In this document: positions 10,138-22,356 of the stretch, piece by piece
How the letters are laid out: every line of letters starts with the position of its first letter
Numbering within the stretch: the first letter of the stretch is position 1
Assembly: GCF_949628265.1 (NCBI RefSeq)
Contig: NC_088788.1
Span: 35,140,335-35,204,334, forward strand
Direction: 5' to 3'
Source: Cloeon dipterum
Lineage: Eukaryota; Arthropoda; Insecta; Ephemeroptera; Baetidae
DNA: 64,000 bases
Notes under the pieces: generated by a model
Seen by the model: only the letters and a program-made list of their open reading frames with translations
Databases searched by the model: none
Told to the model about the DNA's origin: nothing
Position numbers and translations under genes: made by a program

Positions 10138-11566
10138 TCAGCACTTGCGGTTGTTGTTGGCACCTGAGTGACGCATCTGGTGGTCGCAGCGGCGCGGACG
10201 CTTGTTGCGCGCCGAGCCGACGTCGCGGGCCTTGTTGTTGCGGTCCAGCGCAGTGCGACGCATCTGCTGCGCACCAACCTTCTGCTGCACCTGAAATCAC
10301 GAGCCCATTTACTAACTCTGAGGGGCCGAAAGAACCGCTCTCAGGTAAATGTGGCGGCTTCCCTTTTTTTTCGTTCGAAACGCGTTAAAATTATTCATTC
10401 GAAAACTAAAGTAACTCTGGATTTCCATCTGGCCTGAATGAATGGTTGCATCTGACCGCAAATTTTAGATTTTCATTTGGGGAAATGGAAAAATCATTTC
10501 TTGCGCCAGAAATTGGTAAAAATTGACCAGTTGTATAGACCCTCAGTGTTCGAAGCTGCTAACAGATGGCGCCACCGTATACTTTGGTAATAAATTTAAT
10601 TTTAAGGCACTTCCTCTGCGAAATCAGACTCAGTCCTGCTACTATACATTCTTCATTTAATATGTTTTCTTTTGACGTTCTGGAAACCAAAATCGGTTAT
10701 GCCAACCGTCGTAGAATCGTTGAAAAAACTTTCTTGAAATAAAAAATCTTTTCAGACGGTTCAACGGCGAATTGGGAATTGCCGAGCTGATTTTGGTTTT
10801 CAACACGTCAAAAGATAGCTTAATAAGTGAAGAACTCACAGTGACAGGATTGAGTATGAAATCGCAGCGGAAGTGCCTTAAAATTAAATTTATTACTAAA
10901 GTACACGGTGGCGCCATCTGTTAGCGGATTAAAACACGAAGGGTTTAACAACTGGTGAATTGAGTGGTAAAAACCAGTAGTAAGCAAATAATGCAACCCT
11001 GGCTGGATGACAATTTTAAATTTATTATCCTTTTTCACCTTTTGCGCAGCCTGGACAGCCGCGTTCTGCTGCTGCTGCTGCTTGGCCAGCGTCACGAGGG
11101 TTCTCTGGGGGCGGGGGTTGACTGCAGCGAGGGGCTGACGCGCGCGGCCCCTCGGCGGCGGTGACAGGGAGGCGGAGCGGGGCGAGGGCGTGTGCTGCGG
11201 CATCGCCGGCCGGTGGTAGACGGACATGCTGGGGTGCTCGATCAGCAGGTTCTCGAGGGGCGACGTCTCCAGCTCGACGGGGCCCTGCGAGGTGAAGCAC
11301 GGCGGCGGCGTCACGAACCACGACTCCTCGAGCAGCGCCGAGACGGAGGCCGAGCGCGAGCGCGGCGCCACCGCCATGGACGCGAGCATGGCGCCTCGCT
11401 GCAGCTGCGCGTCCACCAGCAGCCAGTCGTCCTCGGCCTCCTGCACGCTCAGCTCGTCGCAGTCACAGCAGGCCATCTCGTCTGCTGGGCAGCACGCCGT
11501 TTCGCTCTCGGCGCCGGAGGCGGCGCTGGAGGCGCCCAGCAGCAGATTGGCCAGATTCGTGAACAT
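10138..11566 (-). CDS. TP53INP1/2 (DOR) homologue, autophagy/nuclear co-regulator
   Basis: Two coding exons, 11566-11039 and 10290-10138, give 226 aa. The ATG directly follows a splice acceptor (tgctatttcag|ATG), so the 5' UTR lies on upstream exon(s). Family hallmarks are an acidic LC3-interacting motif EDDWLLVD (W48-V51), the second conserved block SPLENLLIEHPSMSVY (about 102-117), and a basic Arg/Asn-rich C-terminus (about 177-226). Vertebrate TP53INP proteins and Drosophila DOR shuttle between nucleus, where they co-activate nuclear receptors and p53-linked transcription, and autophagosomes, where the LIR binds Atg8/LC3. The region at 90-170 is Pro/Arg/Gln-rich and probably disordered. 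The single coding intron contains a long foldback element. Codon use is markedly GC-rich compared with flanks. Confidence 0.88.
10521..10961. repeat. Foldback MITE family A, copy 1 (TP53INP intron)
   Basis: This 441-bp near-palindrome has ends 'aattgaccagttg' and 'caactggtgaatt'. Inner arms carry 'acagatggcgccacc' and 'ggtggcgccatctgtt', then 'ggcacttcctctgcgaaatc' against its inverse. The arms continue inward ('cttttgacgt' / 'acgtcaaaag'). Confidence 0.92.
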
Positions 11567-11683
11567 CTGAAATAGCAGATAGGCTTTAATTTTCCTCGCT
11601 TGGGGTTGATGGCATTCTAGAAATTTCATACTGGGCTTGGGACTTGGAGGCCGTTCGGGTCAGACAGTAAATAATGACGACAA

Positions 11684-11952
11684 AATTCACCAGTTAGTGT
11701 TTGAAGCCACCAACAGATGGCGCCACTGTTCGATTTTTAATGCACTTGCGCTGGGATTTCGGATTCAATCCTGCCACTGTGTATTCATCACTTAAAATGC
11801 CTTTACCTAGTATAAAGAAATAATTCTAGAATGTGTACACAGAGGCAGGATTGAGTATTAAATCACAGCGCAAATTCATTAAAATCGAAAGAAACCAATG
11901 GCGCCATCTATTGGTGGATTTGAACACCAAGGGCTTACGCAACTGGTGAATT
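11684..11952. repeat. Foldback MITE family A, copy 2
   Basis: A 269-bp element bounded by 'aattcaccagtt' and 'aactggtgaatt', exact inverted ends. It has inner 'caacagatggcgccactg' and the inverse 'atggcgccatctattgg'. It lies just upstream of the coding exon of the TP53INP-like gene, in its 5' intron. Confidence 0.92.
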
Positions 11953-14900
11953 GAATCCCTTTTTCGCACGTCGTCACCTTGCTTAAATAAAACTAATAAA
12001 ATACGTAACCAAGTCTGTTGATTTTTAAAATGATTCAAAAATAGAATTCCAGCTGACGTAACGCATGCTTTCCATTTTAATTCAATTTAAGTGAATTGGC
12101 AAAAAATTGCAAGCCATCCAGTATTATTTCTGGCCTGTTACGCGGCTAGCATGAAGCAATGGCCGCGGCTCGGGTTTGCGTTGCGAGTTTCGCCTTCGGC
12201 TCATCGCTGTCGAAACCACACATCAGCCAGTTGTTGTTATTCAACGAAACTTTGCTGGCTTGCAACTCAATGATCCGATTTCGTGCGACAAATCCGCGAC
12301 CTTTTTATTGTTCCTCGGGTTGAGAAAAACGGAAAATCGGGCAGTTTCACGCTGCGCGCGATAAGAATTAAGTAAATCGTAAATCGACACAGTCACGCAC
12401 GCACCGCACCGCGGCGCGCGGTTTGACACACATTTACTTCTTGCTCCAAGAAGGGCAGTGCGCACGCGCTCAAAACGAATCAGCTGCAATTAATTCTTTT
12501 TCCTCCGATTGCAGCGTCTCTGTCTCTGCCATTAATTTGAAAACACTTGGCCGGCTGGCTCACGGCTCACCTAGTTAACTGAGGCTTTTCTTGAAATGGC
12601 CGTCATTATTAATTTATTTATTACCATCGGTCAAATACTATATTTAAATATAGAATTGTTGATTAATCGTAATATTGATATAAACCAGGTTAAAAAGAAA
12701 AATGCTGCTTCGCCTTAGCATTTTGCGCACAAAAATCGAGCTGACGGTCGTCGACCCCGCGCAAACAAAGTCTCGGCGAATGCAACAGAGCCACAAATAC
12801 AAAGGGAGCTCCGTTTTCTTGAGATTTATGTGTCAGTTGTTTGTCTCTAAGTGCGTTAGTGAGTAATTCATACTTGCGAGACGAACAACTGGGTTTCCAA
12901 AACGTTGATGGAATTAAAATTTTGGCTGAGTGAAGTAGAAGTTGATACTTTTATTCACAATTACGATTTTTTGGACAATTTTCGAAATGTTGCGTTTCAA
13001 AAGGCTGGGCCGTGGGCCAAAGGCTGCTGTCAGCGTGGCGAAACTTTGATCCTTGGCCAATTCTGCCGATCGCAAAGCAATAATATACCTTGCCCGTGTT
13101 CCTCCCACGAAAACAATAAATATATTTGCGGATTTCTCTAGTGGCCGAATTCCTTTCTTGCTCTCCCTCGAGAAGTGCACTTGACTTTCGGTAAGCCACA
13201 AAGGTACCGCGGCTAAATTTAGCCTCGCGAAACCGTGTGTATGCGGCACACTCCACCGTTTGACGTCACCGCGCCCGAGACTTATTTTGATCCGACGACA
13301 CACATTTCATTTTTCATTCAAAACTTTCTTCTAATTTTTCAAACCCTTGATTAATATTCAACCTGCACGTTATGCTAAACACTACTTCTTTTGTTCAGGA
13401 AATTGGAATTGGGGAGCTCTTTCAGCAGGACGAATTTGAATATCCCCGTCTCTGAAATGCGTTGCTGACGTCGTGGAAGCGATTTTTCAACTTGTTGCGT
13501 TGCAAGCGCACTCGATCGTCCTATGCTAATCGCCAGATACAGATAATCTCAATAATTGAAGAACAAACCTTACGAAATAAGTCCATGCAAGGTGCTTCAC
13601 CAAAGAGAGTCCAAAGTTTCCCAGAAAGAGTGCGGCTACGCGGTTACGGTTACAGGAAAGTGCGCAATTGAGCGAGTCGCGGCGAACGTAGTAGTTTCTC
13701 TGGAGCGCGGGCTCGCCGATTTAGTTTCGCGCTGCAAAAAGTACGCATTTCGCATCACGGGTGACGTCGTTCGCTTCCTCTCCTCTCGCTCGCTCACTCG
13801 CTCGCTTACACGCTCGCAGATTTCGCGGCGTTACGCAAAGCTTGATTATAACGTCGATTGTTTTGGTCTTGAATTGCGACAACTATGTACTGCTGACAGG
13901 AATGCGAGTCAGCCGCGAGCGCATGCATTTATTAATAAATTGGTCGAGGCATTCGCGAGGCCACTCTTGCACTATTTTCGCCCGCTACAAATTATCTGCC
14001 CCAATTCGTCGGACGCGTGCCGTAAATCAAACAAACAAATCGGCTTTGTTGTGTTTCTGACTAATTGGTTTACTCGGAATTATAATATATTTACGGCCCT
14101 GATTACTTATCTAAACTCTTGCTAACATTAACATAGGGTTTTCTTTGACTCTTTCAATTCAATTAGTTTTTTAATTTTATAATTATTGCACATTTCGATA
14201 ATTAAGGACAACTAATGGAGACTTTTAGCTGTTGTGAGCGTGGCGGGCAGGTATCCGTTTTTCGTGCTGCTTCCGTTTCCGCGTCACGCTCTATCGCTCC
14301 CTAACTTTGTTTTTTTTTACAAACGAGAACACTGAAATTGCACCAGTGGTGCGATCATTAAACGGGCATTATCTGCAGCTGATAAAGAGAAGAATGCTCG
14401 CACATTGAACATTCGACTTTCACCCCCTATTTTTAAAAAAGATAAAACAATAAAGCTGCTGTTCTTTTCACGTGAACTGTGCATGATCGAGCATCAACAG
14501 TTTCAATGATTTGTCGGTTTCGGGAGAAAAATCGGTCGTGGTTTTGGCGTACGAGAAGCGGTCAACCTTGCTCTTTTTCAATTGCTCAACCCGACCGACG
14601 GAGGCGAAGGCTGCCCAAGATCGCGCAGTGCTCTCCTCTCCTCTGCTCGGTACATGGGGTCCTTTCACTTGCGATGCCTGGCTCGCGTGACGTCACGCGC
14701 CCGCTGCACCGAGTGCACCCCGCAGCCACTGCCAAGGACCCGCCCCTCGCGCCCCTTTCCGCCCCCACGGCCCTGCACTCGCGGCAAATCTATCGAAACG
14801 CTTGACCTTTCGAACGTTGTTTGTTGTTCGTTACACGAAAATGCTCTTCACAAATTTCCGGATTGCGCAATGCGCGTACTCAAACGAGCGGAAAATTGCT

Positions 14901-15485
14901 GTGCGTGTGTCGTTCTGATTCTCGCGCGCGTTTTTGCGCAATGCCAATCGCAGGTGTGCAATTGCTTGCTGAGCAGCGGATATTATCAAGTATTAGCAAT
15001 TGCGATCGCTTTCCATGTTTTCCGCAGCCTTCCGGGAAACGCGATAAATCAACCGAATTCTCACGAGGATGGTGCAATCGCTCGGCGAGGTTTCCTCACG
15101 CCAATTCGCAGTAATAAACAAAGGAAATCGCGTCACAAAAAGAATAAAAAGGGGCAAAAAAATTGGGAAATCCGTCGGGGGAGGAATGCTCGAGGGCCAG
15201 CCCAAATCGATTCGCGCCCTTTAAACCCGACAAAAATTACGGCCACCTGTACCCCGGTCCGTCTCGCGTCCCCGAACGGCCCCGCGAACCCGGGAGGGAC
15301 CCCTGGGAGCCCCGAAAAGCGATTGTTGTCGACATTTGACAGCGACCTTGGCGATCAGCTGACCAATGTCAAAAACCCGAGCCTCTCGGCGGGCGCCCTT
15401 CGGCCTTCCGCTGCCCTGGGCCGGGCCACGGAAGGCCCGTGGGCCGACGGAACCCCTGCATTGGTTCCTGGCGGGGGCTACTCAC
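11953..15485. other. Large 5' intron / regulatory DNA of the TP53INP-like gene
   Basis: No coding exon seen. GC-rich, CpG-containing stretches (about 12120-12480, 13200-13300, 13640-13960 and 14500-15490) suggest promoter or enhancer content. A 314-codon plus-strand open frame at 14582-15526 lies here, but its composition is that of GC-rich non-coding DNA and no domain or splice context supports it. Confidence 0.5.
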
Positions 15486-15643
15486 TGCGCGGGAGGCGGC
15501 GGAGGCGGCAGTCTTCTTGTTACTAAGGAAGGGAACGCTCTAATGGCTCCGAGCGAGTTCGTGCAGGTTCGGGCTTGCAGCAGCAGCTGTTGTCGCCCAA
15601 ACCAAACACAGCAACCGGTTGTTAGGCCCGCTCTTATACCGGT
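15486..15643 (-). promoter_or_regulatory. Putative TATA promoter and non-coding first exon of the TP53INP-like gene
   Basis: On the minus strand GGTATAAGAG (15631-15640) is a good TATA box. About 30 bases downstream (near 15605) an exon would begin and run to a strong donor, cgcgca|gtgagt, at 15486. That pairs with the acceptor at 11567 that abuts the ATG. The exon holds no ATG. Splicing of these two sites is inferred; other first exons further up (donor-like sites near 16546 and 18476) are possible. Confidence 0.5.
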
Positions 15644-15889
15644 TTTCTGACCTGCAGCTGCTCACAAAATTACCGTTGTGTGCACGGGTCGATTGAGAGA
15701 GATACATCATTTAATTTGGGGTCTTTAACATTTTTTTCATAATTATAAAAAAAAAGTTCAGCAAAGCTCTACAGAAAATTTGTGAAATTGTTTTACCTTT
15801 ACTTGAAATAAAATTTAAAAATGAAGAAAAATCTAAAATTTTACAAAACTTTTGTTCATTTTGTGAGAAAATTGGCTCGAAAGTTTGCA

Positions 15890-16155
15890 TGCTAACCAAG
15901 CATGGTCTACCTACTATGAGATTACGATTTTTTTCACAATTTAAGGAATTTCCCCTTATAATTCGCACATTATTGGATACATCGCGACGAGAGAGATCGA
16001 AATCAAGCAGATAAATCACTTCATTTTTCCCGAAATTCGGAAAATCAGAAATTTCCCTGTTCCTCGGTCCTCATTTGCACGATGTAAAAAAATGTTGCTT
16101 AATTTTTCAAACATTAAACTACTTGATAAAGCCAACCATGCGAGTAAATTAATGT
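15890..16155 (-). repeat. Dispersed repeat family D, copy 2
   Basis: It shares 'tcgcgacgagag', 'atttccctgttcctcggtcct' and flanking text with 17520-17765. It ends with 'gccaaccatg', the inverse of the 'ggccaac' start of the 53269 copy. Non-coding. Confidence 0.7.
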
Positions 16156-19100
16156 TTTCAGCTTTTATCCGATTTTTATTTCACTTTGTAAATCGGTTGA
16201 ATTGTAGAAACCGACCGAATGATGTAGCAGACGCGCCGCGACGTCTGCGCAAAACACCTGGCCGCGTCACCCAGGGAGTAAACACGGGAGTTTCTACATT
16301 GATGTCTCGTTGCGTGAAACCGATCATTCCGCGCGTTGATATTAGCTTTCGATTCGCACACATGCGGAACAATGCCAATGTCACTGTTTTATAATCTACT
16401 GATGCGCAAGATCTACGCGATGCGAGTCTAATGTTTCAACGTTTCGACTCCGCTCGTAAACGCAGACACGCAACTGAGAGCGGAATTTCCCCAAAGGGGC
16501 AATGCCATCAGCCGGGAGAAATTCAAACTTACAAGTAGTCCTATTTTTTGCTATGAGCACGAAATAGTTTAATTTAGAACTTATGTTTTTTTAAGTTTCA
16601 TTTCTAGCCGAAATTAACCTGTGCAGCGCTGTAATTTTTGTTTACTAAAGTGGCTGCAAAGTTAGCATGCTTGTCAAATGGTGAGGGCTGTCTCCTTACT
16701 TGAAATCCTATTTTATTTCACAACAAAGAATTTCTCCAAAAAGATTTCATACGCTGTTGGACAGACCTCGACGAGAGGAATCAAAATCTGCCACCAAAAT
16801 GTGGTCAAGCGCTGGAAATTTTGGAGAAAATTTGAGAAATTTGAATTTTTATTACTAGCCAGGTGCTTTTTTATTATTGCAAATTGTAGAACAAATAATT
16901 TTCGATTATCTGCCTGTATCTACCACTTCAATAGATTCATACTTAAAATTTCTTCCTCTTTTTGTTACAGATTCGTGGACCAGAACGTTTCCTCCTTTCC
17001 TCCTCCGATACGAGGTCAAGGAAATGGCAACAGAGGTGAAATTAAAAATGTGATAATCAATAAATGTGTTAAGCTCTAATTATAAACTCGGCTCGTGTTA
17101 TTTAAGTAACCACACGTCTATGAAAGAAAAAATTTCCATTCATAGTGATCGCTAGGAGAACCGGCTCGCAGCGCAGATGGGGAAACGTGTTGTGCTGCTT
17201 CTTTCATGCCAGGTGTCTGGCTGTTGCAGGGTTTCACTTCCTTGAAAAATAATAAATTGTAATTTTTGCAGCTGTAATTTTGCCGGAATTGTTGTGTCCG
17301 TCTCAACTGCCGCAGGAGCTACTTTAGTGACGTGCCTCTCTCTCTGTCTGGCCTCTGCCTTACTTTAAAGTAAAACTTGACAGAAAATTTTAGAGGAATC
17401 CTTTATTTACTTGAATTACTATCTTAAAATTAGGAAAAAGTTTAAAATTCCTAGGTTGCCGTTTAAATTTTTGAGAAAATCGGCGAATCAAGCGGCGAGC
17501 ACTGTCTTTCTGTTGTAAAACCACGATTTATTTCACAAATTTAGGGAAATTTACTCAATATTTGCACACCATTAGATATATCGCGACGAGAGGGATCAAA
17601 CTAAAGCGAAAAAATGAAGAAATTTGGGGAAAATCTGAAATCTTTCTGTTCCTCGGTCCTATTTTCATTATTACACATCACAGAGATAAACTTGCTAAAA
17701 ATATTATAAAAAGTCAACTGCTTGCTATCTTGCTATAGCCAACAATGCCTCTAAAGCTCTACTTTTTCTTGTCTTTGAATTTTTTAGAAGGTCTGATTTA
17801 CTGGAAAAACTTTGAGACAACTTGTTTTAACGAGCTGATAAGAAATTATTCCACGTTTGCTTGAGAACGTCCTATACCTGCATAGCTATAGAGCTGTGAA
17901 ATTTGTACGACCGACTATTTTTTTTCTTATCTGTAAATCATTAAATGAGCACGAATCATGCAATTTGAAGCCACTTTAACCAAACTTAAAACCGTCTAAA
18001 AATCGTCAATTTTGAGTTTGAAATCAAATATCTCCATTGTATTGTATTGAACGCTTAAATACATAACAATTAAGCTATCATTGCTCATTTTAATCATTTC
18101 CATTTAATATGGGTAAATTAGAAAATAATTATAGTTATTAAATTTATCATTTATATTATTTTAAGTAATTTAGAGACATCTCTATTGTTAGCCATCATAG
18201 CCCACCATCAAAACAAGTCGTAATTTGACAGCGCGATCTCTGTATAATGGAATGTTTTGTTAATTAGTGTTATATTTATATTATTACGCTATAAGTGGAG
18301 TGACTTCGTTCTTTGGGCCAGTATAATTTAAAAAATGGTTAAACAAAAGTAAAAAATGCTACAATTATACCAGCCATGATTTTCTTATTAAATCAGCTTA
18401 AATCTACAAGATTTAAATAAAATACCTAGAATGATTGCAGAGACACAAGAAGTATTGGAAAAAGCGTGTAAAGCTTACTTGTTGGGCGTGGATGTGAAGA
18501 ATAGGAGCGAAGAGTAGGTACTTCAGTGGTGACTACCGTGACTCTGCCTGCAGCGAGCGCCCGAAGAACGGACGATTGCTGTTTACTTTATCAGCTTGGC
18601 GCGTGGGGGAGAGTCTGAAGGAAAAGTGTGCGGAAAAACTTTGTTTTCCGGTCTTTCCTTATTAATGTTAACCACGACTGCACTGATTTGAATATATTGA
18701 CTGTTCAGTTCGAAAAGAACTAACCCCTGCTGCCCAAATAATGCCAAATAAACCGGATATTTATTAAATTGAATTCTTGATTTCAAGATGGAATATTCTG
18801 ATAAAAATTAAGAGAGATGAATTTTACTTGGGTAAAATTGCAAGCGCTCTCTTGAGAATCGTGTATTCCCCGTGCGCCACTCGATTCAAACTTTGCACGG
18901 ATGCTTTTAGATTCAATAGATGGCGCACGCCCCTAGAGGAAGGCAACGTTTCGCAGAGTTTCCAGCGTAGGCAACCTGCTTGACACCACAGCAGAGCCGG
19001 TTGCCTTGTCTTATTTGTCAGTTACGTCATCAGTTTAAATTTTTTGCTATCATGCAATCATTGAGCAATTGAAAATCGGACTTCATCTTCGTTGCTTATG

Positions 19101-20271
19101 TTCGAACACACTGTTACGCATTATTTTCTGACAAACACTAAAATATTTAAAAATAGTTGCCATGCTCAGTCAATAAAAGTTAATATGAATCATTGAACCA
19201 AATATAAATATATGATGATGCAAATTAAATGGCACCATAATGCTTCAACTTTTAAGATAACTGAATGCTTTAGCCTCATTTTTTAATTTATTGAAATGTT
19301 AAAAGCTTACTTCTTGAAGGATTGAATACCAAAGTGAAGTGAAATGAATTTTTCATTATTTGATCTTTTTCTGCTATTTTATATTTTTCTTAAAAACAAA
19401 TAATTATTACTTTTTGTGATTTGATAGCAGCAAATAGGAATTTAGCAGGAATTTTCTGATCAATGAACAATAGAATTTAAAATAACAAGAGATCTATATA
19501 AAAAGCTATTATCATCATCATCATTTATTTATTAAACACCATCATGTGTACAAAGAAGTAAATATTACAATTTGTCATTTTATTTAGCTGGTCACTTTCC
19601 AGCTTGTGTCAGACTCATCTTGTTTTTATCACAACTAAGAAAATGGTAAGAGTCTATACTCTCGTCACAAAGTTTACACACACAAGTAGGTAGAGTTTCG
19701 CTATGAAAAAGCTATTATTATGCATGCTGTTTTTTTAAGTTTGCTTCAATAGCTTAATATTATTCGTTTGAGCTTACAAACTTCGACAATTTACTTTGCT
19801 GGATTAAGTTTCACGGACTAAATTAAAAGTCATTATTCAATCAAGACTAATGTAGAGAGTGCGAAAGGGGAATAATTGTCGTGCTTGCTCCTGAAGTTAA
19901 ACTAATAGACCTCTGCATCATAGATCACCAGCTGCATCATTCTTGTGCAAGAGTCGCTCAAAGGAAACAGCTCCATTTGTGTGGGGACAACCCAATCAGT
20001 GGATTTTAATTGAAACACTGCTAGTGAAAATTTGTGATAAGATTCATGGCCTTGTAAATTCTACAAACCTGAGCTTAACTCTGATTTGGTTCACTCGATC
20101 AACGCAAAATTCACGGTAAGATAGCGTGGACGACGCAGATTGCTGTTCGAAAAATAAGATAATCGGTCAGATCGACTCGGACGCCGCCAAGTGCATTCAA
20201 CTTTCCACGCAAGGTCTGGAAAAATATAGATTTTTACAAGCAGACCCGGCGTGGATTTAATTCCATTCAGA
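16156..20271. other. AT-rich intergenic region upstream of the SLC10 array
   Basis: No gene is recognised. It contains repeat copies and possible minus-strand donors at about 16546 and 18476 that could belong to alternative first exons of the TP53INP-like gene. Near its end a plus-strand donor (ttcacg|gtaaga at 20116) may close a non-coding first exon of the first SLC10 gene, joined to the acceptor at 20270. Confidence 0.5.
17520..17765 (-). repeat. Dispersed repeat family D, copy 3
   Basis: It matches 15890-16155 ('atatcgcgacgagag', 'ttctgttcctcggtcct') and, inverted, 53269-53440 ('cttgctatagccaacaatgc'). A decayed partial relative lies at 16720-16800, and another at 33395-33480 inside an SLC10 intron. 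Confidence 0.7.
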
Positions 20272-22356
20272 ATGCATTTGTGTCGGACGTCCGCCTTCTC
20301 CTTCCTGATTTTCGCTTGTCGACTGGCGATGGGAAGCGCATCTTACGATTTAGTTTTCGAGCCGAGCATTTTGCGACAGCTTGGGATGATGGCCAATCAA
20401 AGTATTACCGTCTGGACCAACAATTCTCTTGGCCACTTGTCATTGTGCGCTTTTTCGTCGATGACTGAAGTGGCTGAAGTATCTGAAGAGTGAGTAACAA
20501 AATAATATGAATTGTTACCTTTTTTTTGTTTTCAAATTTGTAGGGTAAAAAATATTTCACTTTCATAATTTTATTAAAAATCTTTTGATTTTATTTTATA
20601 ACTTACAATTAGTTTAGAAATATTTTCAAGGGTCTAAAAATACAACATGCAGATCCGCGAGCTAAATTATTACTCACATGGAACAGCAATTAAAACGCAA
20701 ATTAAATCCTGAATTTCCAGACCATTAGAGTTTGAGCTGGCTGACGATGAAAGCCACTCCAAGTACAAATCCAACTTTACGATTTTCGGCAAGTTCCTTG
20801 GCTACTCCAAGGTGACCATTCGCACCTGTGCTCAGGACATTCCTGAAATGGGGGTCGTGCAGTACAGCGACAAGATGTTCGTCTCGGTCATCCGAGTGGA
20901 CACCTGGATGGACGCCTTTTTTATCGGCACTATCACGGTACTTCTCTTCTTCATCTACATCAACTTTGGCTGCGCTCTCGACATTGCTGTGGTCAAGAAA
21001 ACTCTGAAAAGACCCATCGGCATCACTATTGGACTGGTCTCTCAGTTCATCTTCATGCCTCTGGTAACTAATAACTTTAGTATTTTTTAGAGGTCTCAGC
21101 CGCGAGGTTTAAGGCGTGGGCTGGTGGGACCCACGTGAGCGTGAAGTTCGATAGTGCTTATTTGGAAGACATTTTTTTTCTCCTGCACTTTTTAATTTTT
21201 GACCCTTATTCACCGGCGGCTACCCACGTGACCCAAATTTTGCCGGCTGGCGCGGCGCAGCGCGGCTGGCTGAGACCTCCACATTTTTTCTAAAGCTTGC
21301 TCTCATTGACAGGATAGCAAATATTTTTTTCAAACAGTGTCATTATTTTTGTAACACTCTCGAATTAATTTCTTTAGATGAGTTTTTTCATCGCTCGGCT
21401 AGTGTTCCCTGAGCAACCAGCCTTGCAGCTGGGTCTTTTCTTCATCGGTTGCTCGCCCGGAGGGGCGGCCAGCAACATTTGGACTCTGGTGCTGGATGGC
21501 AACCTCGATCTATCAGTCACGATGACGGCGGTCAGCACATTCGCCAGCTTCCGTAATTGAGAGCACTTATGAAATTCCATAATCTCGAGTACTTACATGT
21601 TTTTATCATTAGTCACGATTCCGTTTTGGGTTTTCACGATGGGCCACATAATTTTCTCTGACGCCGAGATCGGGGTGCCGTACAAGAGGATCGGAATAAC
21701 CGCCATCACTCTTTTCGTTCCGTTGATCATCGGCATTGTCTTCCAGTACAAGCTGCCCAGGGTGGCCAAGTTCCTGATAAAGGCCCTGAAGCCATTCGCC
21801 GCCTTCATGCTTGTGTTCATCGTCGTCGGCACTTTCTCTAATTTGTTTCTCTTTAGGTTCGTCGACTGGATGGTGAGAGCAATGAAGTAACCCATAATAA
21901 AAATAACGTAATTTCCGCTCAGTTGTTGATTGCAGCAATCAGCAACCCTCTCCTTGGCTACCTCTTCGGCGCGTTAGTTGCCAAATTGTTCAGACAGACG
22001 GAGCGGGACATTATTGCAATCTCTATAGAGACTGGAATCCAGAATGGAGCAATTGCAGTCTTGCTATTAAAGACGGCACTTGAAGCTCCAGAATGTGATA
22101 TCTCAGCAGGTACTCTTACTTCCTATCTCTCGAAAGCGCGCATATGTTAATTAAAAATCTCATACATTTGTTATCAGTGGTGCCAGTGACTATTTTCATC
22201 ACGACCCAAGTGCCTTTGGTGATCTTGCTCGTGATTTTAAAGATACGCAATCGCATTCGAGCAAAGAGGGAAGAAAAGAATAAGCAGCAGGCGGGCAGCG
22301 ACGCTTATGAAGTTGAAATTCCGCTCAATCGGAAGCCCATCGTGAGGACCAACTAG
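20272..22356 (+). CDS. SLC10 sodium/organic-anion symporter-like protein, array copy 1
   Basis: Six exons: 20272-20489, 20721-21063, 21378-21552, 21613-21872, 21923-22109 and 22178-22356; 453 aa. The start follows an acceptor-like 'ttccattcag|a', suggesting a leader exon upstream. It has a signal peptide (about 1-22) and an extracellular N-terminal domain with N-glycosylation sites (to about 134). The SLC10/BASS core follows, with INFGCALD (153-160), the GCSPGGAASN crossing motif (211-220), LDLSVTMTAVST (230-241), and ISIETGIQN in exon 5. In ASBT-type transporters the last two motifs line the sodium and substrate sites. The long extracellular domain resembles the SLC10A3/A5-type branch rather than the bare ASBT/NTCP form. 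It is predicted to be plasma-membrane, with substrate unknown. Intron 2 carries a family-B foldback element. AATAAA lies at 22560. Confidence 0.93.
21088..21280. repeat. Foldback MITE family B, copy in SLC10 copy 1 intron
   Basis: It is bounded by 'tagaggtctcagc' and 'gctgagacctc', inverted. The interior shares 'cacgtg', 'ctcctgcactttttaattt' (inverse form) and 'caccggcggct' with 31296-31557. Confidence 0.88.

Noticed and set aside
14582-15526. 314-codon plus-strand open frame
   Set aside because: GC-rich promoter-like DNA with arginine/serine/proline composition, no domain, no splice signals, and it overlaps the proposed minus-strand first exon.
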